Shown: positions 51,201-60,312, counted from the stretch's first letter. The stretch is 64,000 nucleotides of DNA from Pseudohaliea sp964438205 (GCA_964438205.1 CAYTJQ010000011.1:9007-73006), one strand, 5' to 3'. Notes: generated from the sequence alone by a model not told the origin. Translations and numbers: made by a program.

Positions 51201-53060
51201 CAGCGAGAACTCCTGGATCCAGTAGTGCTCGCCCCGCCGGGCCCGCACCGGGTAGGCGCGCTCGGTGACCACGCGCAGGCCGAGGTTCTCGAGGATCGGC
51301 AGCACGTCGGAAAGCGGCAGCGGCGCACCGAGGTTGTACAGGCGCAGGCGCAGGTGGTCGTCGCCTTCCTCCAGCAGCCGGTAGAGGCTCATGCCCAGGC
51401 GTTCGCCGGCGTCCAGCGCCAGCATCTTGTGCATGTCGACGACGGCGACCCGCGGGTCGAAGTCGTCCTGGTAGCCCGGCGGAAAACCCACGCCGATGTC
51501 GCGGAAGTGCCGCTCGCCCTGCTCCTCGCCGAACTCCTCGACGAGCCGGTGCCGCAAGCGGTCTTCCCATGCCAGTGTGGCCTGCACGATCTGTTCCTCG
51601 ATCTCGTTGACGTCGTAGGCGCTGAGCCGCTCCGGGTCGACCCGCAGCACGAAGTGCACCCGGACCAGGATCGACTCCGTGAACAGGGTGGTGAACTCGG
51701 ACTCCTCCGCGGCAAAGGCGCCGCTGAGGATGCGCTGGACCCGCTGGCGCCGCTCCGTGGTGTAGCGGTCCCGGGGCATGTAGACCATGCAGCTGACGAA
51801 CTTGTCGTGCGTGTCCCGGCGCACGAAGAGGCGGGTCTGGCGCCGCTCCTGGATGCGGTTCACCGCGCTCGCGGTCTCGTAGAGTTCCTGCACGCTGGAT
51901 TGGAACAGCTCGTCGCGGGGGAAGAGCTCGAGCACGCGGATCAGTTCGCGGCCGTCGTGTTCGCTGGTATCGAGGCCGGAGAGCGCAAGCACCGCGTCGA
52001 CCTTGCGGCGCAGCACGGGAATGAGCGCCGGGTTCATCGTATAGACGGCGGCCGTGTAGAGGCCGAGGAAGCGATGCTGGCCGATGACCTCCCCGCCCTC
52101 GTCGAACACCTTGACCTCGATGTAATCGGGGTACGCCTGCCGGTGCACGCGCGAGCGCCGCCGCGACTTGCCGAAGGTGAGGACGCTGTCGTGCAGCGCG
52201 GCCGGCGCGGTGGTGGCCAGGTCCTCGGCGAGGTCGCGGGCACCCCGGGTCTCCCGCTCGCGCAGGATACCGAGGTGCGTGTCGGCGGGGCTCTCGACCT
52301 CGTAGCCCGCCCCGGCGCGGGCTACGGCGAGATACTCGTAGCCGAGGAAGGTCACGTGGTCGTGCTTGAGCCAGTCGAGGAAAGCCCGCGCCTCCTCGCG
52401 CCCTTCCCGGTCCACGCAGGCGGCCGCGGCGAGATCGGCGGCGGCCGCATCGAGACGCTCGCGCATGGGCGTGAAGTCGTCGACGACCCGGGCCACCTCG
52501 CCGAGGATAGCCTCGAGGGCCAGGCGCAGCGGCTCCAGTTCCGCCACGTCGGAATGGCGGCCGATCTCGAAATAGAGCAGGCTCTCGGCGGAGGCGCCGG
52601 CCGGCGCCTCCGCGCCCGGCGGCAGCACGGCCTCGAGCCCGCCGTCGCCAGCGCGGCGGGTGACCAGGTTGCAGCTGGCCAGGGTGTGGATCGGCAGCTG
52701 CCGCTGGTTGATCTCGCCGCGCACGGAGGCGGTGCAGAAGGGCATGTCGCGGCAGAGGATCGCCACCACGGTGGCACTGCTCTCCCAGCCGTGCCGGTCC
52801 AGCTGCGGATTGAAGATCCGCACCCGCGGCCCCTCCCCCGCCTCGAAGCGGCGCATGAAGCGCAGCAGACCGTAGAGGCAGCCGTAGAGATTCTCGGGCG
52901 AGCGCCCGCGCAGGTCCTCCGCCGGGAAGCGGCGGTAGAAGGCGGAGGCCAGGTTGTGCAGGGAGTCGCGCTTGTCCGCCTCGGCCCGGCGGTCGATGCG
53001 GTCGGCGAGCTCCGAGATCAGCGTCGCCTTCAGGTTCTCCCAGTTCATAAACCCGTCCAT
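48201..53060 (-). CDS. gdhB: NAD-specific glutamate dehydrogenase, large type
   Basis: A protein of about 1,619 residues of the 180-kDa L-GDH class. N-terminal ACT-like regulatory segments (MPFCTASVRGEINQRQLPIHT) come first. The catalytic core at residues about 800-1200 contains KPYFSFKLSPGDIPDVPRP, GGKVARGGLRWSDR, VGAKGGFVCKR, and the Rossmann part with GDMSGDVFGNGML. A long C-terminal helical domain follows. It oxidises glutamate to 2-oxoglutarate with NAD, mainly for catabolism. ATG 53060 is listed; ATG 53048 has a better ribosome site (GGACGGG). The sequence gap lies 40 bp upstream, so the promoter is not visible. The frame is intact throughout. Confidence 0.93.
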   Translation of the reverse strand: MDGFMNWENLKATLISELADRIDRRAEADKRDSLHNLASAFYRRFPAEDLRGRSPENLYGCLYGLLRFMRRFEAGEGPRVRIFNPQLDRHGWESSATVVAILCRDMPFCTASVRGEINQRQLPIHTLASCNLVTRRAGDGGLEAVLPPGAEAPAGASAESLLYFEIGRHSDVAELEPLRLALEAILGEVARVVDDFTPMRERLDAAAADLAAAACVDREGREEARAFLDWLKHDHVTFLGYEYLAVARAGAGYEVESPADTHLGILRERETRGARDLAEDLATTAPAALHDSVLTFGKSRRRSRVHRQAYPDYIEVKVFDEGGEVIGQHRFLGLYTAAVYTMNPALIPVLRRKVDAVLALSGLDTSEHDGRELIRVLELFPRDELFQSSVQELYETASAVNRIQERRQTRLFVRRDTHDKFVSCMVYMPRDRYTTERRQRVQRILSGAFAAEESEFTTLFTESILVRVHFVLRVDPERLSAYDVNEIEEQIVQATLAWEDRLRHRLVEEFGEEQGERHFRDIGVGFPPGYQDDFDPRVAVVDMHKMLALDAGERLGMSLYRLLEEGDDHLRLRLYNLGAPLPLSDVLPILENLGLRVVTERAYPVRARRGEHYWIQEFSLIYTLAQNIDLDEVKGEFEDAFRRIWFGEAESDSFNRLLLGTRLSWREIALLRAYACYLRQINFPYSLAYIAETMADHLHLSAGIVELFLTRFSPVFDGDEEWRAQREAAVEERVLTGLDAVQNLGQDRIIRQYVAVIRATLRSNFFQPDDRGELKPYFSFKLSPGDIPDVPRPVPLYEVFVYSPRLEGVHLRGGKVARGGLRWSDRLEDFRTEVLGLVKAQQVKNAVIVPVGAKGGFVCKRLGADWERDAVQAEGVACYQTFIRGLLDITDNRTERGVLRPPHVVAKDDEDPYLVVAADKGTATFSDIANALAQEYGFWLGDAFASGGSVGYDHKKMGITARGAWVSVERHFRELGINVATTPFSVVGIGDMSGDVFGNGMLLSPHIRLVAAFNHQHIFIDPEPDTAAAYAERQRLFALPRSSWEDYDAALISAGGGVFSRAAKSVTISREMKARFAISADHLTPAELISHLLRAEVDLLWNGGIGTWVKSSLEAHTDVGDKTNDSLRVNANELRCRVIGEGGNLGMTQLARVEYALHGGRVNTDFIDNAGGVDCSDHEVNIKILLDAIVARGDLTEKHRNTLLEEMTDSVAALVLANNYRQVQAISLAEFEARERAGEYRRLIGNLEASGRLDRELEFLPSDEDLAERALLNRGLTRPELAVLVSYSKAVLKESLGEAALEQDPSLAEAAATAFPARLVERFPEDVAAHRLRREIICTQVANDMVNRMGPNFVSRQQRATGAPVADVARAYTAAMVIYGLGARWDAIEALDHRVEAALQHEMMLDVVRLVKRSTRWLLRNRRHQLAPSLLIEEFAGGIDGFLGQLPSLLRGNALAFYEERRDRYLAGGVDEPLAAAVAAGLYAATGLAIIDVASRAEAPLGEVAELYFHLGERLELDWFGGQILRSAVDNEWQALARESYLEDLQAQQCTLAMGILRLRCEGLDSAACVERWEEQEATLIARWREMLAELHATTAPDFAMFAVANRELLDLAQSSRRA

Positions 53061-53100
53061 CAATAAGCTGCCGTGCGAGACGGCCGTGCAAGGCTGCCGT

Positions 53101-53200
53101 NNNNNNNNNNNNNNNNNNNNNNNNNNNNNNNNNNNNNNNNNNNNNNNNNNNNNNNNNNNNNNNNNNNNNNNNNNNNNNNNNNNNNNNNNNNNNNNNNNNN
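53101..53200. other. Assembly gap (100 N)
   Basis: A run of exactly 100 undetermined bases, a standard scaffold gap of unknown true size. It lies between the divergent glutamate dehydrogenase and moxR genes, so promoters or further genes may be missing there. Nothing else is seen in 53061-53100. Confidence 0.98.
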
Positions 53201-53312
53201 GCCCAGTCTACCGAATTCGCCGCGCCCTTGCCGCCAAAACCCCGTGGAACTTTTGCCGGCAGCGCCAGTCCCATCCGCGGCGCCCGGGCTTTGTGCCCGA
53301 CTCCTGCGCCTG

Positions 53313-53348
53313 GCGTTTTGAGTGCCGTTTTAGTGCCGTTTTGAGTGC
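53313..53348. repeat. Three imperfect 11-12 bp repeats upstream of moxR
   Basis: GCGTTTTGAGT, GCCGTTTTAGT and GCCGTTTTGAGT follow each other and end in the -35 region of the moxR promoter. They could be a binding array or simple slippage. Confidence 0.45.
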
Positions 53349-53368
53349 AAGGGCCGCTGCGCTAGACT
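53341..53368 (+). promoter_or_regulatory. Putative promoter of the moxR-bat operon
   Basis: TTGAGT (53341-53346), 16-bp spacer, TAGACT (53363-53368), about 40 bp upstream of the moxR GTG. Confidence 0.55.
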
Positions 53369-53409
53369 GCGCGCCTCCAGTACCCGACCCCCAATGACGA
53401 GGAGTGACC

Positions 53410-54366
53410 GTGGCGAAGGCGGAAATCCAGGCCCTCAAGGAATGGCTCGCGACCCAGGTCATCGGCCAGGAACACCTGGTGGAGCGGCTGCTCATTGCCC
53501 TCCTCGCCGACGGGCACCTGCTCGTCGAAGGCGCTCCGGGGCTCGCCAAGACGCGTGCCATCAAGAGCCTCGGCGACGGGCTCGAGGGGTCCTTCCACCG
53601 CATCCAGTTCACCCCGGACCTCCTGCCCGGTGACATCACCGGCACGGAGATCTTCCGGCCCCAGGAGGGCGGTTTCCACTTCCAGCAGGGGCCGGTCTTC
53701 AACAACCTGGTCCTCGCCGACGAGATCAACCGGGCGCCGGCGAAAGTGCAGTCGGCGCTCCTCGAGGCGATGGCCGAGCGCCAGGTCAGCGTCGGCGCCG
53801 AGTCCTGGCCGCTGCCCCGGCTTTTCCTCGTCATGGCGACGCAGAACCCGATCGAGCAGGAAGGCACCTACCCCCTGCCGGAAGCGCAGCTCGACCGCTT
53901 CCTCCTCCACGTCCGCGTCGACTACCCGGACGCCGCGGCGGAGACGGCGATCCTGCGCCTGACCCGCGCCGAGGCGGGCCAGGGCGGCACCGTGGCGCCA
54001 CCGGTCGTGAGCCAGGAACAGGTGTTCGAGGCGCGGCACGCGCTCCTCGACCTGCACATGGCCGACGCCGTGGAGCAGTACATCGTGCAGCTGGTGATCG
54101 CCACGCGCCAGCCCGACAGCTACAGCCAGGAGCTCGCCGGCTGGATCGCCTACGGCGCCAGCCCCCGCGCCACCATCGCCCTGGACCGCTGCGCCCGCGC
54201 CCACGCCTGGCTCCGCGGCGCCGACTTCGTCGGCCCGGACGACGTGCAGGCGGTGCTGGGTGACGTGCTGCGCCACCGGCTCCTGCTCACCTTCGAAGCC
54301 GAGGCGAACGGCGTGACGCCTGACCGGGTCACCGAGGAGCTGCTCGCCCTGGTGCCCGCGGCCTGA
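53410..54366 (+). CDS. MoxR family AAA+ ATPase
   Basis: A 318-residue AAA+ chaperone-like ATPase. Walker A is GAPGLAKT (residues about 43-50), Walker B LVLADEINRAP, sensor 1 FLVMATQNPIEQEGTYPLPEAQLDRF, and the C-terminal lid ASPRATIALDRCARAHAWLRG. GTG 53410 is chosen since GAGGAG lies just upstream; GTG 53404 is the alternative. MoxR proteins act with VWA-domain proteins in metal insertion or complex assembly. Here it heads the operon moxR-DUF58-DUF4381-batA-batB/TPR-batD. Confidence 0.93.
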   Translation: MAKAEIQALKEWLATQVIGQEHLVERLLIALLADGHLLVEGAPGLAKTRAIKSLGDGLEGSFHRIQFTPDLLPGDITGTEIFRPQEGGFHFQQGPVFNNLVLADEINRAPAKVQSALLEAMAERQVSVGAESWPLPRLFLVMATQNPIEQEGTYPLPEAQLDRFLLHVRVDYPDAAAETAILRLTRAEAGQGGTVAPPVVSQEQVFEARHALLDLHMADAVEQYIVQLVIATRQPDSYSQELAGWIAYGASPRATIALDRCARAHAWLRGADFVGPDDVQAVLGDVLRHRLLLTFEAEANGVTPDRVTEELLALVPAA

Positions 54367-54371
54367 GGCCC

Positions 54372-55301
54372 GTGGACTTCGAACGCGCACCGCAAGGCGC
54401 CTATTGCGAGCTCGCCGACCTGCTCGCGCTGCGCTTCGCCGCGCGGCAGGTGAACGTCACCAGCCGGCGCCGCGCCCTCTCGCACCTCGCCGGCAGCAAT
54501 CGCGCCAGCTTCCGCGGCCGCGGCATCGACTTCGACGAGGTGCGCAGCTACCAGCCGGGCGACGACATCCGCGCCATCGACTGGCGGGTCACGGCGCGCA
54601 CCGGGAGCGCGCACACCAAGCTCTTCCACGAGGAACGGGAGCGGCCCGTGCTGGTCGCCGTGGACCAGCGCCCGGGCATGTTTTTCGGCTCCCGCGACTG
54701 CTTCAAGTCCGTGCTCGCCGCTCACCTCGCCGCCCTGGTCGCCTGGAGCGCCCTGGAAGCCGGCGAGCGCGTCGGCGGCCTGGTCTTCGGCGCCGACGGG
54801 CACCGCGACCTGCGGCCCCGGCGCAGCCGGCAGTCGGTGCTCGGGCTGCTGTCCACGGTCTGCGACTACAACGCGGCGCTGCGCGATCCCGCCACCCCGG
54901 CCCCCGGCGCCGCCGAGCTGCTGGCGAAACTGCGGCGGATCGCCCGGCCGGGCAGCAGCGTCTTCCTGGTCAGCGACCTCTCCGGGCTGCTCGACGAAGG
55001 CGGCCGGGAGCATCTCTTCCAGCTCAGCCGGCACACGGAGCTGACCCTCCTCCATTGCACCGATCCGCTGGAGGAAACGCTGCCACCGCCCGGGCGTTAC
55101 ACGATCAGCGACGGCGATCAGCGCCATACCCTGGCCCTCGCTGACAGCGCGCTGCGCCGGCGCCTCGGTTCGGTCCTCGCCGAGGCGCGCGCCGAACGCG
55201 AGGCGCTGCTCGGGCAGCTCGGCATCCCCTGTATCGAGGCGAGCACTACCCGCTCGCCGCTGGCGCTCCTGCGCGAACTCTACGGGGGCGCGCGTCCATG
55301 A
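54372..55301 (+). CDS. DUF58 domain protein
   Basis: A 309-residue protein with the DUF58 signature SRRRALSHLAGSNRASFRGRGIDFDEVRSYQPGDDIRAIDWRVTARTG, followed by a VWA-like fold (VLVAVDQRPGMFFG, where the MIDAS-like DxSxS is replaced by DQRPG). GTG start 5 nt after moxR. It is the usual partner of MoxR and may bind it. The stop overlaps the next gene (ATGA). Confidence 0.9.
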   Translation: MDFERAPQGAYCELADLLALRFAARQVNVTSRRRALSHLAGSNRASFRGRGIDFDEVRSYQPGDDIRAIDWRVTARTGSAHTKLFHEERERPVLVAVDQRPGMFFGSRDCFKSVLAAHLAALVAWSALEAGERVGGLVFGADGHRDLRPRRSRQSVLGLLSTVCDYNAALRDPATPAPGAAELLAKLRRIARPGSSVFLVSDLSGLLDEGGREHLFQLSRHTELTLLHCTDPLEETLPPPGRYTISDGDQRHTLALADSALRRRLGSVLAEARAEREALLGQLGIPCIEASTTRSPLALLRELYGGARP

Positions 55302-55774
55302 ACCCCCAGGACCCGCTCGACACCCTGCACCCGTTGCGCACGCCGCCCGCGGTGGACGCCTGGCCTCCGGCACCGGGCTGGTGGCTCCTCGCCGCCCTGC
55401 TCCTCGCGGCAGTTGTCGCCCTCCTGGTCCTGGCGCTGCGCGCCTGGCGCCGCCGGGCCCACCTGCGCGCGGCCCGCCGGGAACTGGCCGCGCTGCGCGC
55501 GCGTTTCGCCGACGACCCGGCGGCGCTCACCGCGGCGACCAACGCACTGCTGAAACGCGTGGCTCTCGCCCGCTACCCGCGCCGCGACGCCGCGGCCCTG
55601 AGCGGCAGCCAGTGGCTCGCCTTCCTCGACGCCACCGCCCCGGCCCGACCGTTCGCCGCCGTGCGCGCGACGCTCCCCTATGAGCCCGCCCCCGCAGCCG
55701 GCGACGCCAGCGCCTTCTGCGAGGCCGCCGAAAGCTGGCTGCGCGCCCAGCGCGGCGGGAGCCCGGCGCCGTGA
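55298..55774 (+). CDS. DUF4381 domain membrane protein
   Basis: A 158-residue protein with one membrane helix (WWLLAALLLAAVVALLVLAL) after a short N-terminal part (MNPQDPLDTLHPLRTPPAVDAWPPAPG). The cytoplasmic helical part has FADDPAALTAATNALLKRVALARYPRRDAAALSGSQWLAFLD, typical of DUF4381. It overlaps both neighbours by 4 nt (ATGA, GTGA). It is a member of the bat complex with unknown individual role. Confidence 0.86.
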   Translation: MNPQDPLDTLHPLRTPPAVDAWPPAPGWWLLAALLLAAVVALLVLALRAWRRRAHLRAARRELAALRARFADDPAALTAATNALLKRVALARYPRRDAAALSGSQWLAFLDATAPARPFAAVRATLPYEPAPAAGDASAFCEAAESWLRAQRGGSPAP

Positions 55775-56790
55775 TCGAGCTGCTCTGGCCCTGGGCCCTG
55801 GCCCTCGCACCGCTGCCGCTGGCAGTGCGCGCGCTGCTTCCGCCGCGCGCCCGGCGCGACGCCGCCCTGCGCGTACCGTTCAGCCTCCCCTGGCGCAGCG
55901 TCGACGGCGACGCGTCCCGGGGGACGGGGCAGGCCGGCGCCCTCGCTCTGCTGCTGCTCGCCTGGCTCGGCCTCCTCGCGGCCCTCGCCCGGCCGACCTG
56001 GGTCGGCGAGCCCGTGGCCCTGCCCAATGAAGGCCGGGACCTCATGCTGGCCGTGGACATCTCCGGGAGTATGCGGGTCGAGGACATGCGCGTCGGCAAC
56101 GAGCTCGCCCGGCGCATCGACGCGGTCAAGGTGGTCGGCGGGCAATTCATCGAACGCCGTCGCGGCGATCGTGTCGGCCTCATCCTGTTCGGCAGCCGGG
56201 CCTACGTGCAGTCGCCCCTGTCCTACGACACGCGCACCGTGGACCGCTTTCTCCGCGAGGCGCAGATCGGTTTCGCCGGCCAGGAAACGGCGATCGGCGA
56301 CGCCCTCGGGCTGGCCTTGAAACGGCTGCGCGAGCGCCCGGCCGAGAGCCGGGTGCTGGTGCTGCTCACGGACGGCCAGGACACGGCGAGCAGCGTCGAT
56401 CCGCTCGAGGCGGCGGCGCTGGCCGCCTCCCTGGATATCCGGGTGCACACGATCGGTATCGGCGCGGAGAGCCTCACCGTACCCGGCATCCTCGGTTCGC
56501 GCTTCGGCAGCCGCCGGGTGAACCCCTCGGCGGACCTCGACGAGGCGACCCTCGAGGCCATCGCCAGCGGCACCGGGGGGCGCTACTTCCGCGCCCGGGA
56601 TCCGCAGGAACTCGAGGCGATCTACCGGGAAATCGACCGCCTGGAGCCGGTGGAAACCGATACGGCGACCTTCCGGCCGCGGCGCTCGCTGCTGCACTGG
56701 CCCCTGGCGCTGGCGGTACTGGCGAGCTTCCTGCTCGCCCTGCGCGAGCTTCGCGGCGGCACGCTGTGGCCGCGGGGAGCCGACGCGTGA
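55771..56790 (+). CDS. batA: BatA-type VWA membrane protein
   Basis: A 339-residue protein with membrane helices at the N-terminus (LLWPWALALAPLPLAVRALL; LALLLLAWLGLLAALARP) and C-terminus (LLHWPLALAVLASFLLALRE), flanking a periplasmic VWA domain. An intact MIDAS is present: DISGS at Asp96, then the Thr and Asp motifs in SYDTRTVDRF and LTDGQD. GTG start overlaps the DUF4381 stop. In Bacteroides bat genes were linked to oxygen tolerance. The precise function is unresolved. Confidence 0.9.
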   Translation: MIELLWPWALALAPLPLAVRALLPPRARRDAALRVPFSLPWRSVDGDASRGTGQAGALALLLLAWLGLLAALARPTWVGEPVALPNEGRDLMLAVDISGSMRVEDMRVGNELARRIDAVKVVGGQFIERRRGDRVGLILFGSRAYVQSPLSYDTRTVDRFLREAQIGFAGQETAIGDALGLALKRLRERPAESRVLVLLTDGQDTASSVDPLEAAALAASLDIRVHTIGIGAESLTVPGILGSRFGSRRVNPSADLDEATLEAIASGTGGRYFRARDPQELEAIYREIDRLEPVETDTATFRPRRSLLHWPLALAVLASFLLALRELRGGTLWPRGADA

Positions 56791-58649
56791 GCCTGCTGGC
56801 GGACTTCCACTTCCTGCGCCCGGCGTGGCTGCTCCTGCTGCTGCCGGCCCTCGCGCTTGCCCTGCTCGTCGCCCGCGCCCGTCGCCGCAGCGGCAGCTGG
56901 CAGACCGTAATCTCGCCGGACCTCCTTCCCTACCTGCTCGAGGACGCGGCCGGCCCGCGGCGCCGGGGGCCACTGCTGCCACTCCTGGTGGCGGCCTGGA
57001 GCCTCGCGACCGTCGCCGCCGCCGGGCCGAGCTGGGTGCGGCAGCCGCTGCCGGTGCTGCAGAAGCAGGATGCCCTGGTGGTCATCCTCGACCTCAGCTA
57101 CTCGCTCTGGGCCGAGGACCTCGCGCCATCGCGGATCGACCGGACCCGGCGCAAGCTCCTCGACCTGCTCGAGCGCCGGCAGGAGGGGCAGACCGCGCTC
57201 GTGGCCTATGCCGGCGATGCGCACGTGGTCACCCCCCTGACGGACGACGCGCCGACCATCGCCAACCTGCTGCCGGCGCTGGACCCGGGCATGATGCCGC
57301 TGCCGGGCGCGGATGCGCCCGCGGCGGTGGAAGCAGCCCTCGCCCTGCTGGATGCGGCCGCCGTCGGCAGCGGTCGGCTGCTGCTGGTCACCGACGCGAT
57401 CGAGCCCGGCGACGTGCCGGCCATCGCCGGCCTCCTGGAAGGCCGCGACGTCACCCTGTCGGTCCTCGGCGTCGGCACCCCCGAGGGCGCCCCCATTCCC
57501 CTCCCCGACGGCGGTTTCCTGAAGCGCGAGGACGGCAGTATCGTGATTCCCGGGCTGCCCGAGGCAGAGCTCGAAGCCCTTGCCCGTCGCGGCGGGGGCC
57601 GCTACCGGCGCATCGCCATCGACGACAGCGATCTCGCCGCCCTTACCGCCGAGGCTCCCGGGCCCGGCGAGAGCACGGAGACGGACCGCCGCGCCGAAGG
57701 GTGGGTCGACATGGCGCACTGGTTCCTGCTGCCGCTGGTCCCCCTCGCTGCCCTCGCCTTCCGCCGCGGGCTCGTCGCCGGCCTGGCGCCGGTCGCGCTG
57801 GCGCCCCTCGCCCTGGCACTGCTGCTGCCGGCGCCCGCCGCCCGCGCCGACCTCTGGCGCGATCTCTGGCTTACGCCGGACCAGCAGGGTGCCCGGGCCC
57901 TGGCCCAGGGCGAGGCGGAGCGCGCTGCAAAAACCTTCGAGGATCCGGGTTGGCAGGGAACCGCCGCCTACCGCGCCGGCGACTACGCGACCGCCATCGA
58001 CCGCTTCAGCGGTGACGATGCCGACAGCTGGTACAACCGGGGCAATGCCCTCGCCCGCGCCGGCCGCCTCGAGGAAGCCATCGCCGCCTACGAACGCTCC
58101 CTGGCCCTCGCGCCGGAGCAACAGGACGCCGCGGACAATCTCGAGCTCGTGAAGTCGCTCCGCGACCAACAGCAGCAGGAACGGCAGCAAGGCGGCGGCG
58201 ACGAGCAGGGTCAGCCGCAGCCGGGCAGCGATCCCGGCCAGCAGGGCGGGCAGGGTCAGCAGCCGGGGCAGCGTGATCCCGGTGAGCCGCAGGGCAGTGA
58301 CCCCGGCGAGGACCAGCGCGGGGACCCGGGCGAGCAACCCGGTGACAATCCGTCGCAGGGGCAGCCGGGCGATGGCGAGGCGCAGGACGGGCGCGCCGCG
58401 CCGGAGGAAGGGGAAGAAGGGGATGCAGGCAACGCTGCGCAGTCCCTCGAGCAGCCCGCACCCGGGGTGGAGGCCGGCCAGGCCATGGCCGAAAAAATGG
58501 CCGAGGACATCGAGGCCCGGCAGGCCATGCAGCAGTGGCTGCGGCGCGTGCCCGATGACCCCTCGGGCCTGCTCCGGGAGAAGTTCCGCTACGAGAGCCG
58601 CCAGCGCCAGCGGCGGGGAGAGGAGAGAGACAATGGCAAGATCTGGTAA
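56787..58649 (+). CDS. BatB/BatC-type VWA-TPR fusion protein
   Basis: A 620-residue protein starting at GTG 56787, which overlaps the BatA stop as GTGA. An N-terminal membrane helix and a second helix precede a VWA domain with MIDAS DLSYS (VVILDLSYSLWAEDL). Two more helices (MAHWFLLPLVPLAALAF; APLALALLLPAPAARA) come next. TPR repeats (residues about 375-460) contain DSWYNRGNALARAGRLEEAIAAYERSLAL. The tail is very rich in Gln, Gly, Pro, Asp and Glu. In Bacteroides these parts are separate BatB and BatC; here they are fused, as in many proteobacteria. The disordered tail may tether the complex. Confidence 0.9.
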   Translation: MSLLADFHFLRPAWLLLLLPALALALLVARARRRSGSWQTVISPDLLPYLLEDAAGPRRRGPLLPLLVAAWSLATVAAAGPSWVRQPLPVLQKQDALVVILDLSYSLWAEDLAPSRIDRTRRKLLDLLERRQEGQTALVAYAGDAHVVTPLTDDAPTIANLLPALDPGMMPLPGADAPAAVEAALALLDAAAVGSGRLLLVTDAIEPGDVPAIAGLLEGRDVTLSVLGVGTPEGAPIPLPDGGFLKREDGSIVIPGLPEAELEALARRGGGRYRRIAIDDSDLAALTAEAPGPGESTETDRRAEGWVDMAHWFLLPLVPLAALAFRRGLVAGLAPVALAPLALALLLPAPAARADLWRDLWLTPDQQGARALAQGEAERAAKTFEDPGWQGTAAYRAGDYATAIDRFSGDDADSWYNRGNALARAGRLEEAIAAYERSLALAPEQQDAADNLELVKSLRDQQQQERQQGGGDEQGQPQPGSDPGQQGGQGQQPGQRDPGEPQGSDPGEDQRGDPGEQPGDNPSQGQPGDGEAQDGRAAPEEGEEGDAGNAAQSLEQPAPGVEAGQAMAEKMAEDIEARQAMQQWLRRVPDDPSGLLREKFRYESRQRQRRGEERDNGKIW

Positions 58650-60312
58650 GGCCCGGCTGCGCCTCGCGCTGGGCTGCGTGGCGCTCGCCGCGGTGCTGGC
58701 GCCGTGTCTCGCCCTGGCGCTCGAGGCGAGCGTCGACCGCTACCGGGTCAATCTCGGCGACACACTGCGCCTGACCCTCACCTCCGATGGCGCCGTGGAC
58801 CCGGTCGAGGCAGACCTCACGCCGCTCACCCGCGACTTCGAGATCCTGCAGCGCTCGAGCAGTTCGAGCACGCGCATCGTCAACGGCCGCACCAGCCGCG
58901 AGGTGGCGCTGGAACTGGAGATCACGCCGCGGCGCGAGGGCACCCTGTCCATACCGCCCCTGTCCGCGGGCGGCGAGCAGACCGCACCGCTGGTGATCGA
59001 GGTGGAGCCGGCGCCCGCCGCCGGCAGCCCGGACGCGAACGTGCTCTTCTCCGCCGAGCTGGACCGCGACAGCGTCTATGTGCAGCAACAGGTGCTGCTC
59101 ACGCTGCGTATCCAGCAGGCCATCGCCCTCGACGACCGCAGCGTCACCGAGCTCAAGCTGGACGGCGCCTTCGTCAAGCCCCTGGGGCAGAATTCCTTCC
59201 AGCGCGATGACGGCAACCGGCGCTGGCTGGTGCACGAGATCCGCTACGCGATCTTCCCGGAGCAGAGCGGTACCCTGGAGATACCGGTGCAGACCTTCAG
59301 CGCGCGGATTCGCCAGGGCTCGCGCAGCCTGTTCGACCTGCGCAGCGGGCCGCGCCTGTCGCGGCAGTCAGAGCCGCTCAAGGTGACCGTGCGCGCCCGC
59401 CCGGACGCGTTCCCCGGGCAGACCTGGCTGCCGGCGGCAGAGCTCACGATCGAGGAAAGCTGGTCCCGCCCGCCGGAGCAGCTGGCCACCGGCGAGTCGG
59501 TCACCCGCACCGTGACCCTGACCGGCAAGGGACTGCAGGGCGCGCAGCTGCCGCCCGTGCGTTTCCCGGCCACCCAGGGTCTCAAGTACTACCCGGACCA
59601 GCCGCAAATCGAGGACGCGGAGGGGGCCGAGGGCGTGATCGGCGTGCGCACGGACAGCGCCGCCCTGGTGCCCGTGGCGCCGGGCCGCTACGAGGTCCCG
59701 GAGCTGCGCATCCCCTGGTGGGACACAGCGGCGGACCGGCTGCGCTGGGCCGTGCTGCCCGCGCGTATGATCCGCGTTACGCCGGCCGCGAATGCCGGCA
59801 CCGGGACCCCGGACGCGGCGGACGCCTCCGCAGAGCCCGCGGGCGCGGAGCCCACGGCGACCGCCCCTGCCGGCCCCTGGCCGCTGGTCGCGGCCGCCTG
59901 CGGGGCGGGCTGGCTGCTGACCAGCCTGCTCTGGTGGCGCAGCCGGCGCCGGGCGCCGACCGACGACCGCCCGCCCGGCCCCGCTGCGGGGGAACCGCGG
60001 GCCTGGAAGGGCCTGCGCGCCGCCCTCGCCAGCGGCGACCCGGCGGCGAGCCGGCGCCAGCTGGCGCTGTGGCTGCGCACGCTGCCCGGAACGAGAGCGC
60101 AGGACGCGCTGGCGGCGCAGGCGCGAGCCGTCGGTGGGGAGGAACTGGCGGCAGCCGTCGCGGCCCTCGACGCGGCCCTGTACGGCCCCGGCCCCGGCAG
60201 CTGGGACCCGGCCGCGGTCGACGCCGCGGCCCGGTCGGCACGGCGTCGCCATGCCGGCGACAACGCCCGGGCGGACGGGGACAGCCCGCTGCCGCCGCTC
60301 TACCCAGCCTGA
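58633..60312 (+). CDS. batD: BatD family protein (oxygen tolerance)
   Basis: A 559-residue exported membrane protein. The signal peptide (LALGCVALAAVLAPCLALA) precedes beta-rich domains (EASVDRYRVNLGDTLRLTLTSDG, NVLFSAELDRDSVYVQQQVLLTLRI) typical of BatD. A late membrane helix (WPLVAAACGAGWLLTSLLWW) follows, then a cytoplasmic helical tail. ATG 58633 follows GGAGAGGAGAG; it overlaps the preceding gene by 17 nt. It is the last gene of the operon, convergent with pepN. Confidence 0.9.
   Translation: MARSGKARLRLALGCVALAAVLAPCLALALEASVDRYRVNLGDTLRLTLTSDGAVDPVEADLTPLTRDFEILQRSSSSSTRIVNGRTSREVALELEITPRREGTLSIPPLSAGGEQTAPLVIEVEPAPAAGSPDANVLFSAELDRDSVYVQQQVLLTLRIQQAIALDDRSVTELKLDGAFVKPLGQNSFQRDDGNRRWLVHEIRYAIFPEQSGTLEIPVQTFSARIRQGSRSLFDLRSGPRLSRQSEPLKVTVRARPDAFPGQTWLPAAELTIEESWSRPPEQLATGESVTRTVTLTGKGLQGAQLPPVRFPATQGLKYYPDQPQIEDAEGAEGVIGVRTDSAALVPVAPGRYEVPELRIPWWDTAADRLRWAVLPARMIRVTPAANAGTGTPDAADASAEPAGAEPTATAPAGPWPLVAAACGAGWLLTSLLWWRSRRRAPTDDRPPGPAAGEPRAWKGLRAALASGDPAASRRQLALWLRTLPGTRAQDALAAQARAVGGEELAAAVAALDAALYGPGPGSWDPAAVDAAARSARRRHAGDNARADGDSPLPPLYPA

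Noticed and set aside
48285..53066. 1,593-codon open frame antisense to the glutamate dehydrogenase gene
   Set aside because: Low-complexity composition typical of an antisense frame in GC-rich DNA; the opposite strand encodes a full-length, motif-complete enzyme.
51061..53274. Open frame running through the N gap
   Set aside because: It depends on undetermined bases and is out of frame with the glutamate dehydrogenase gene.
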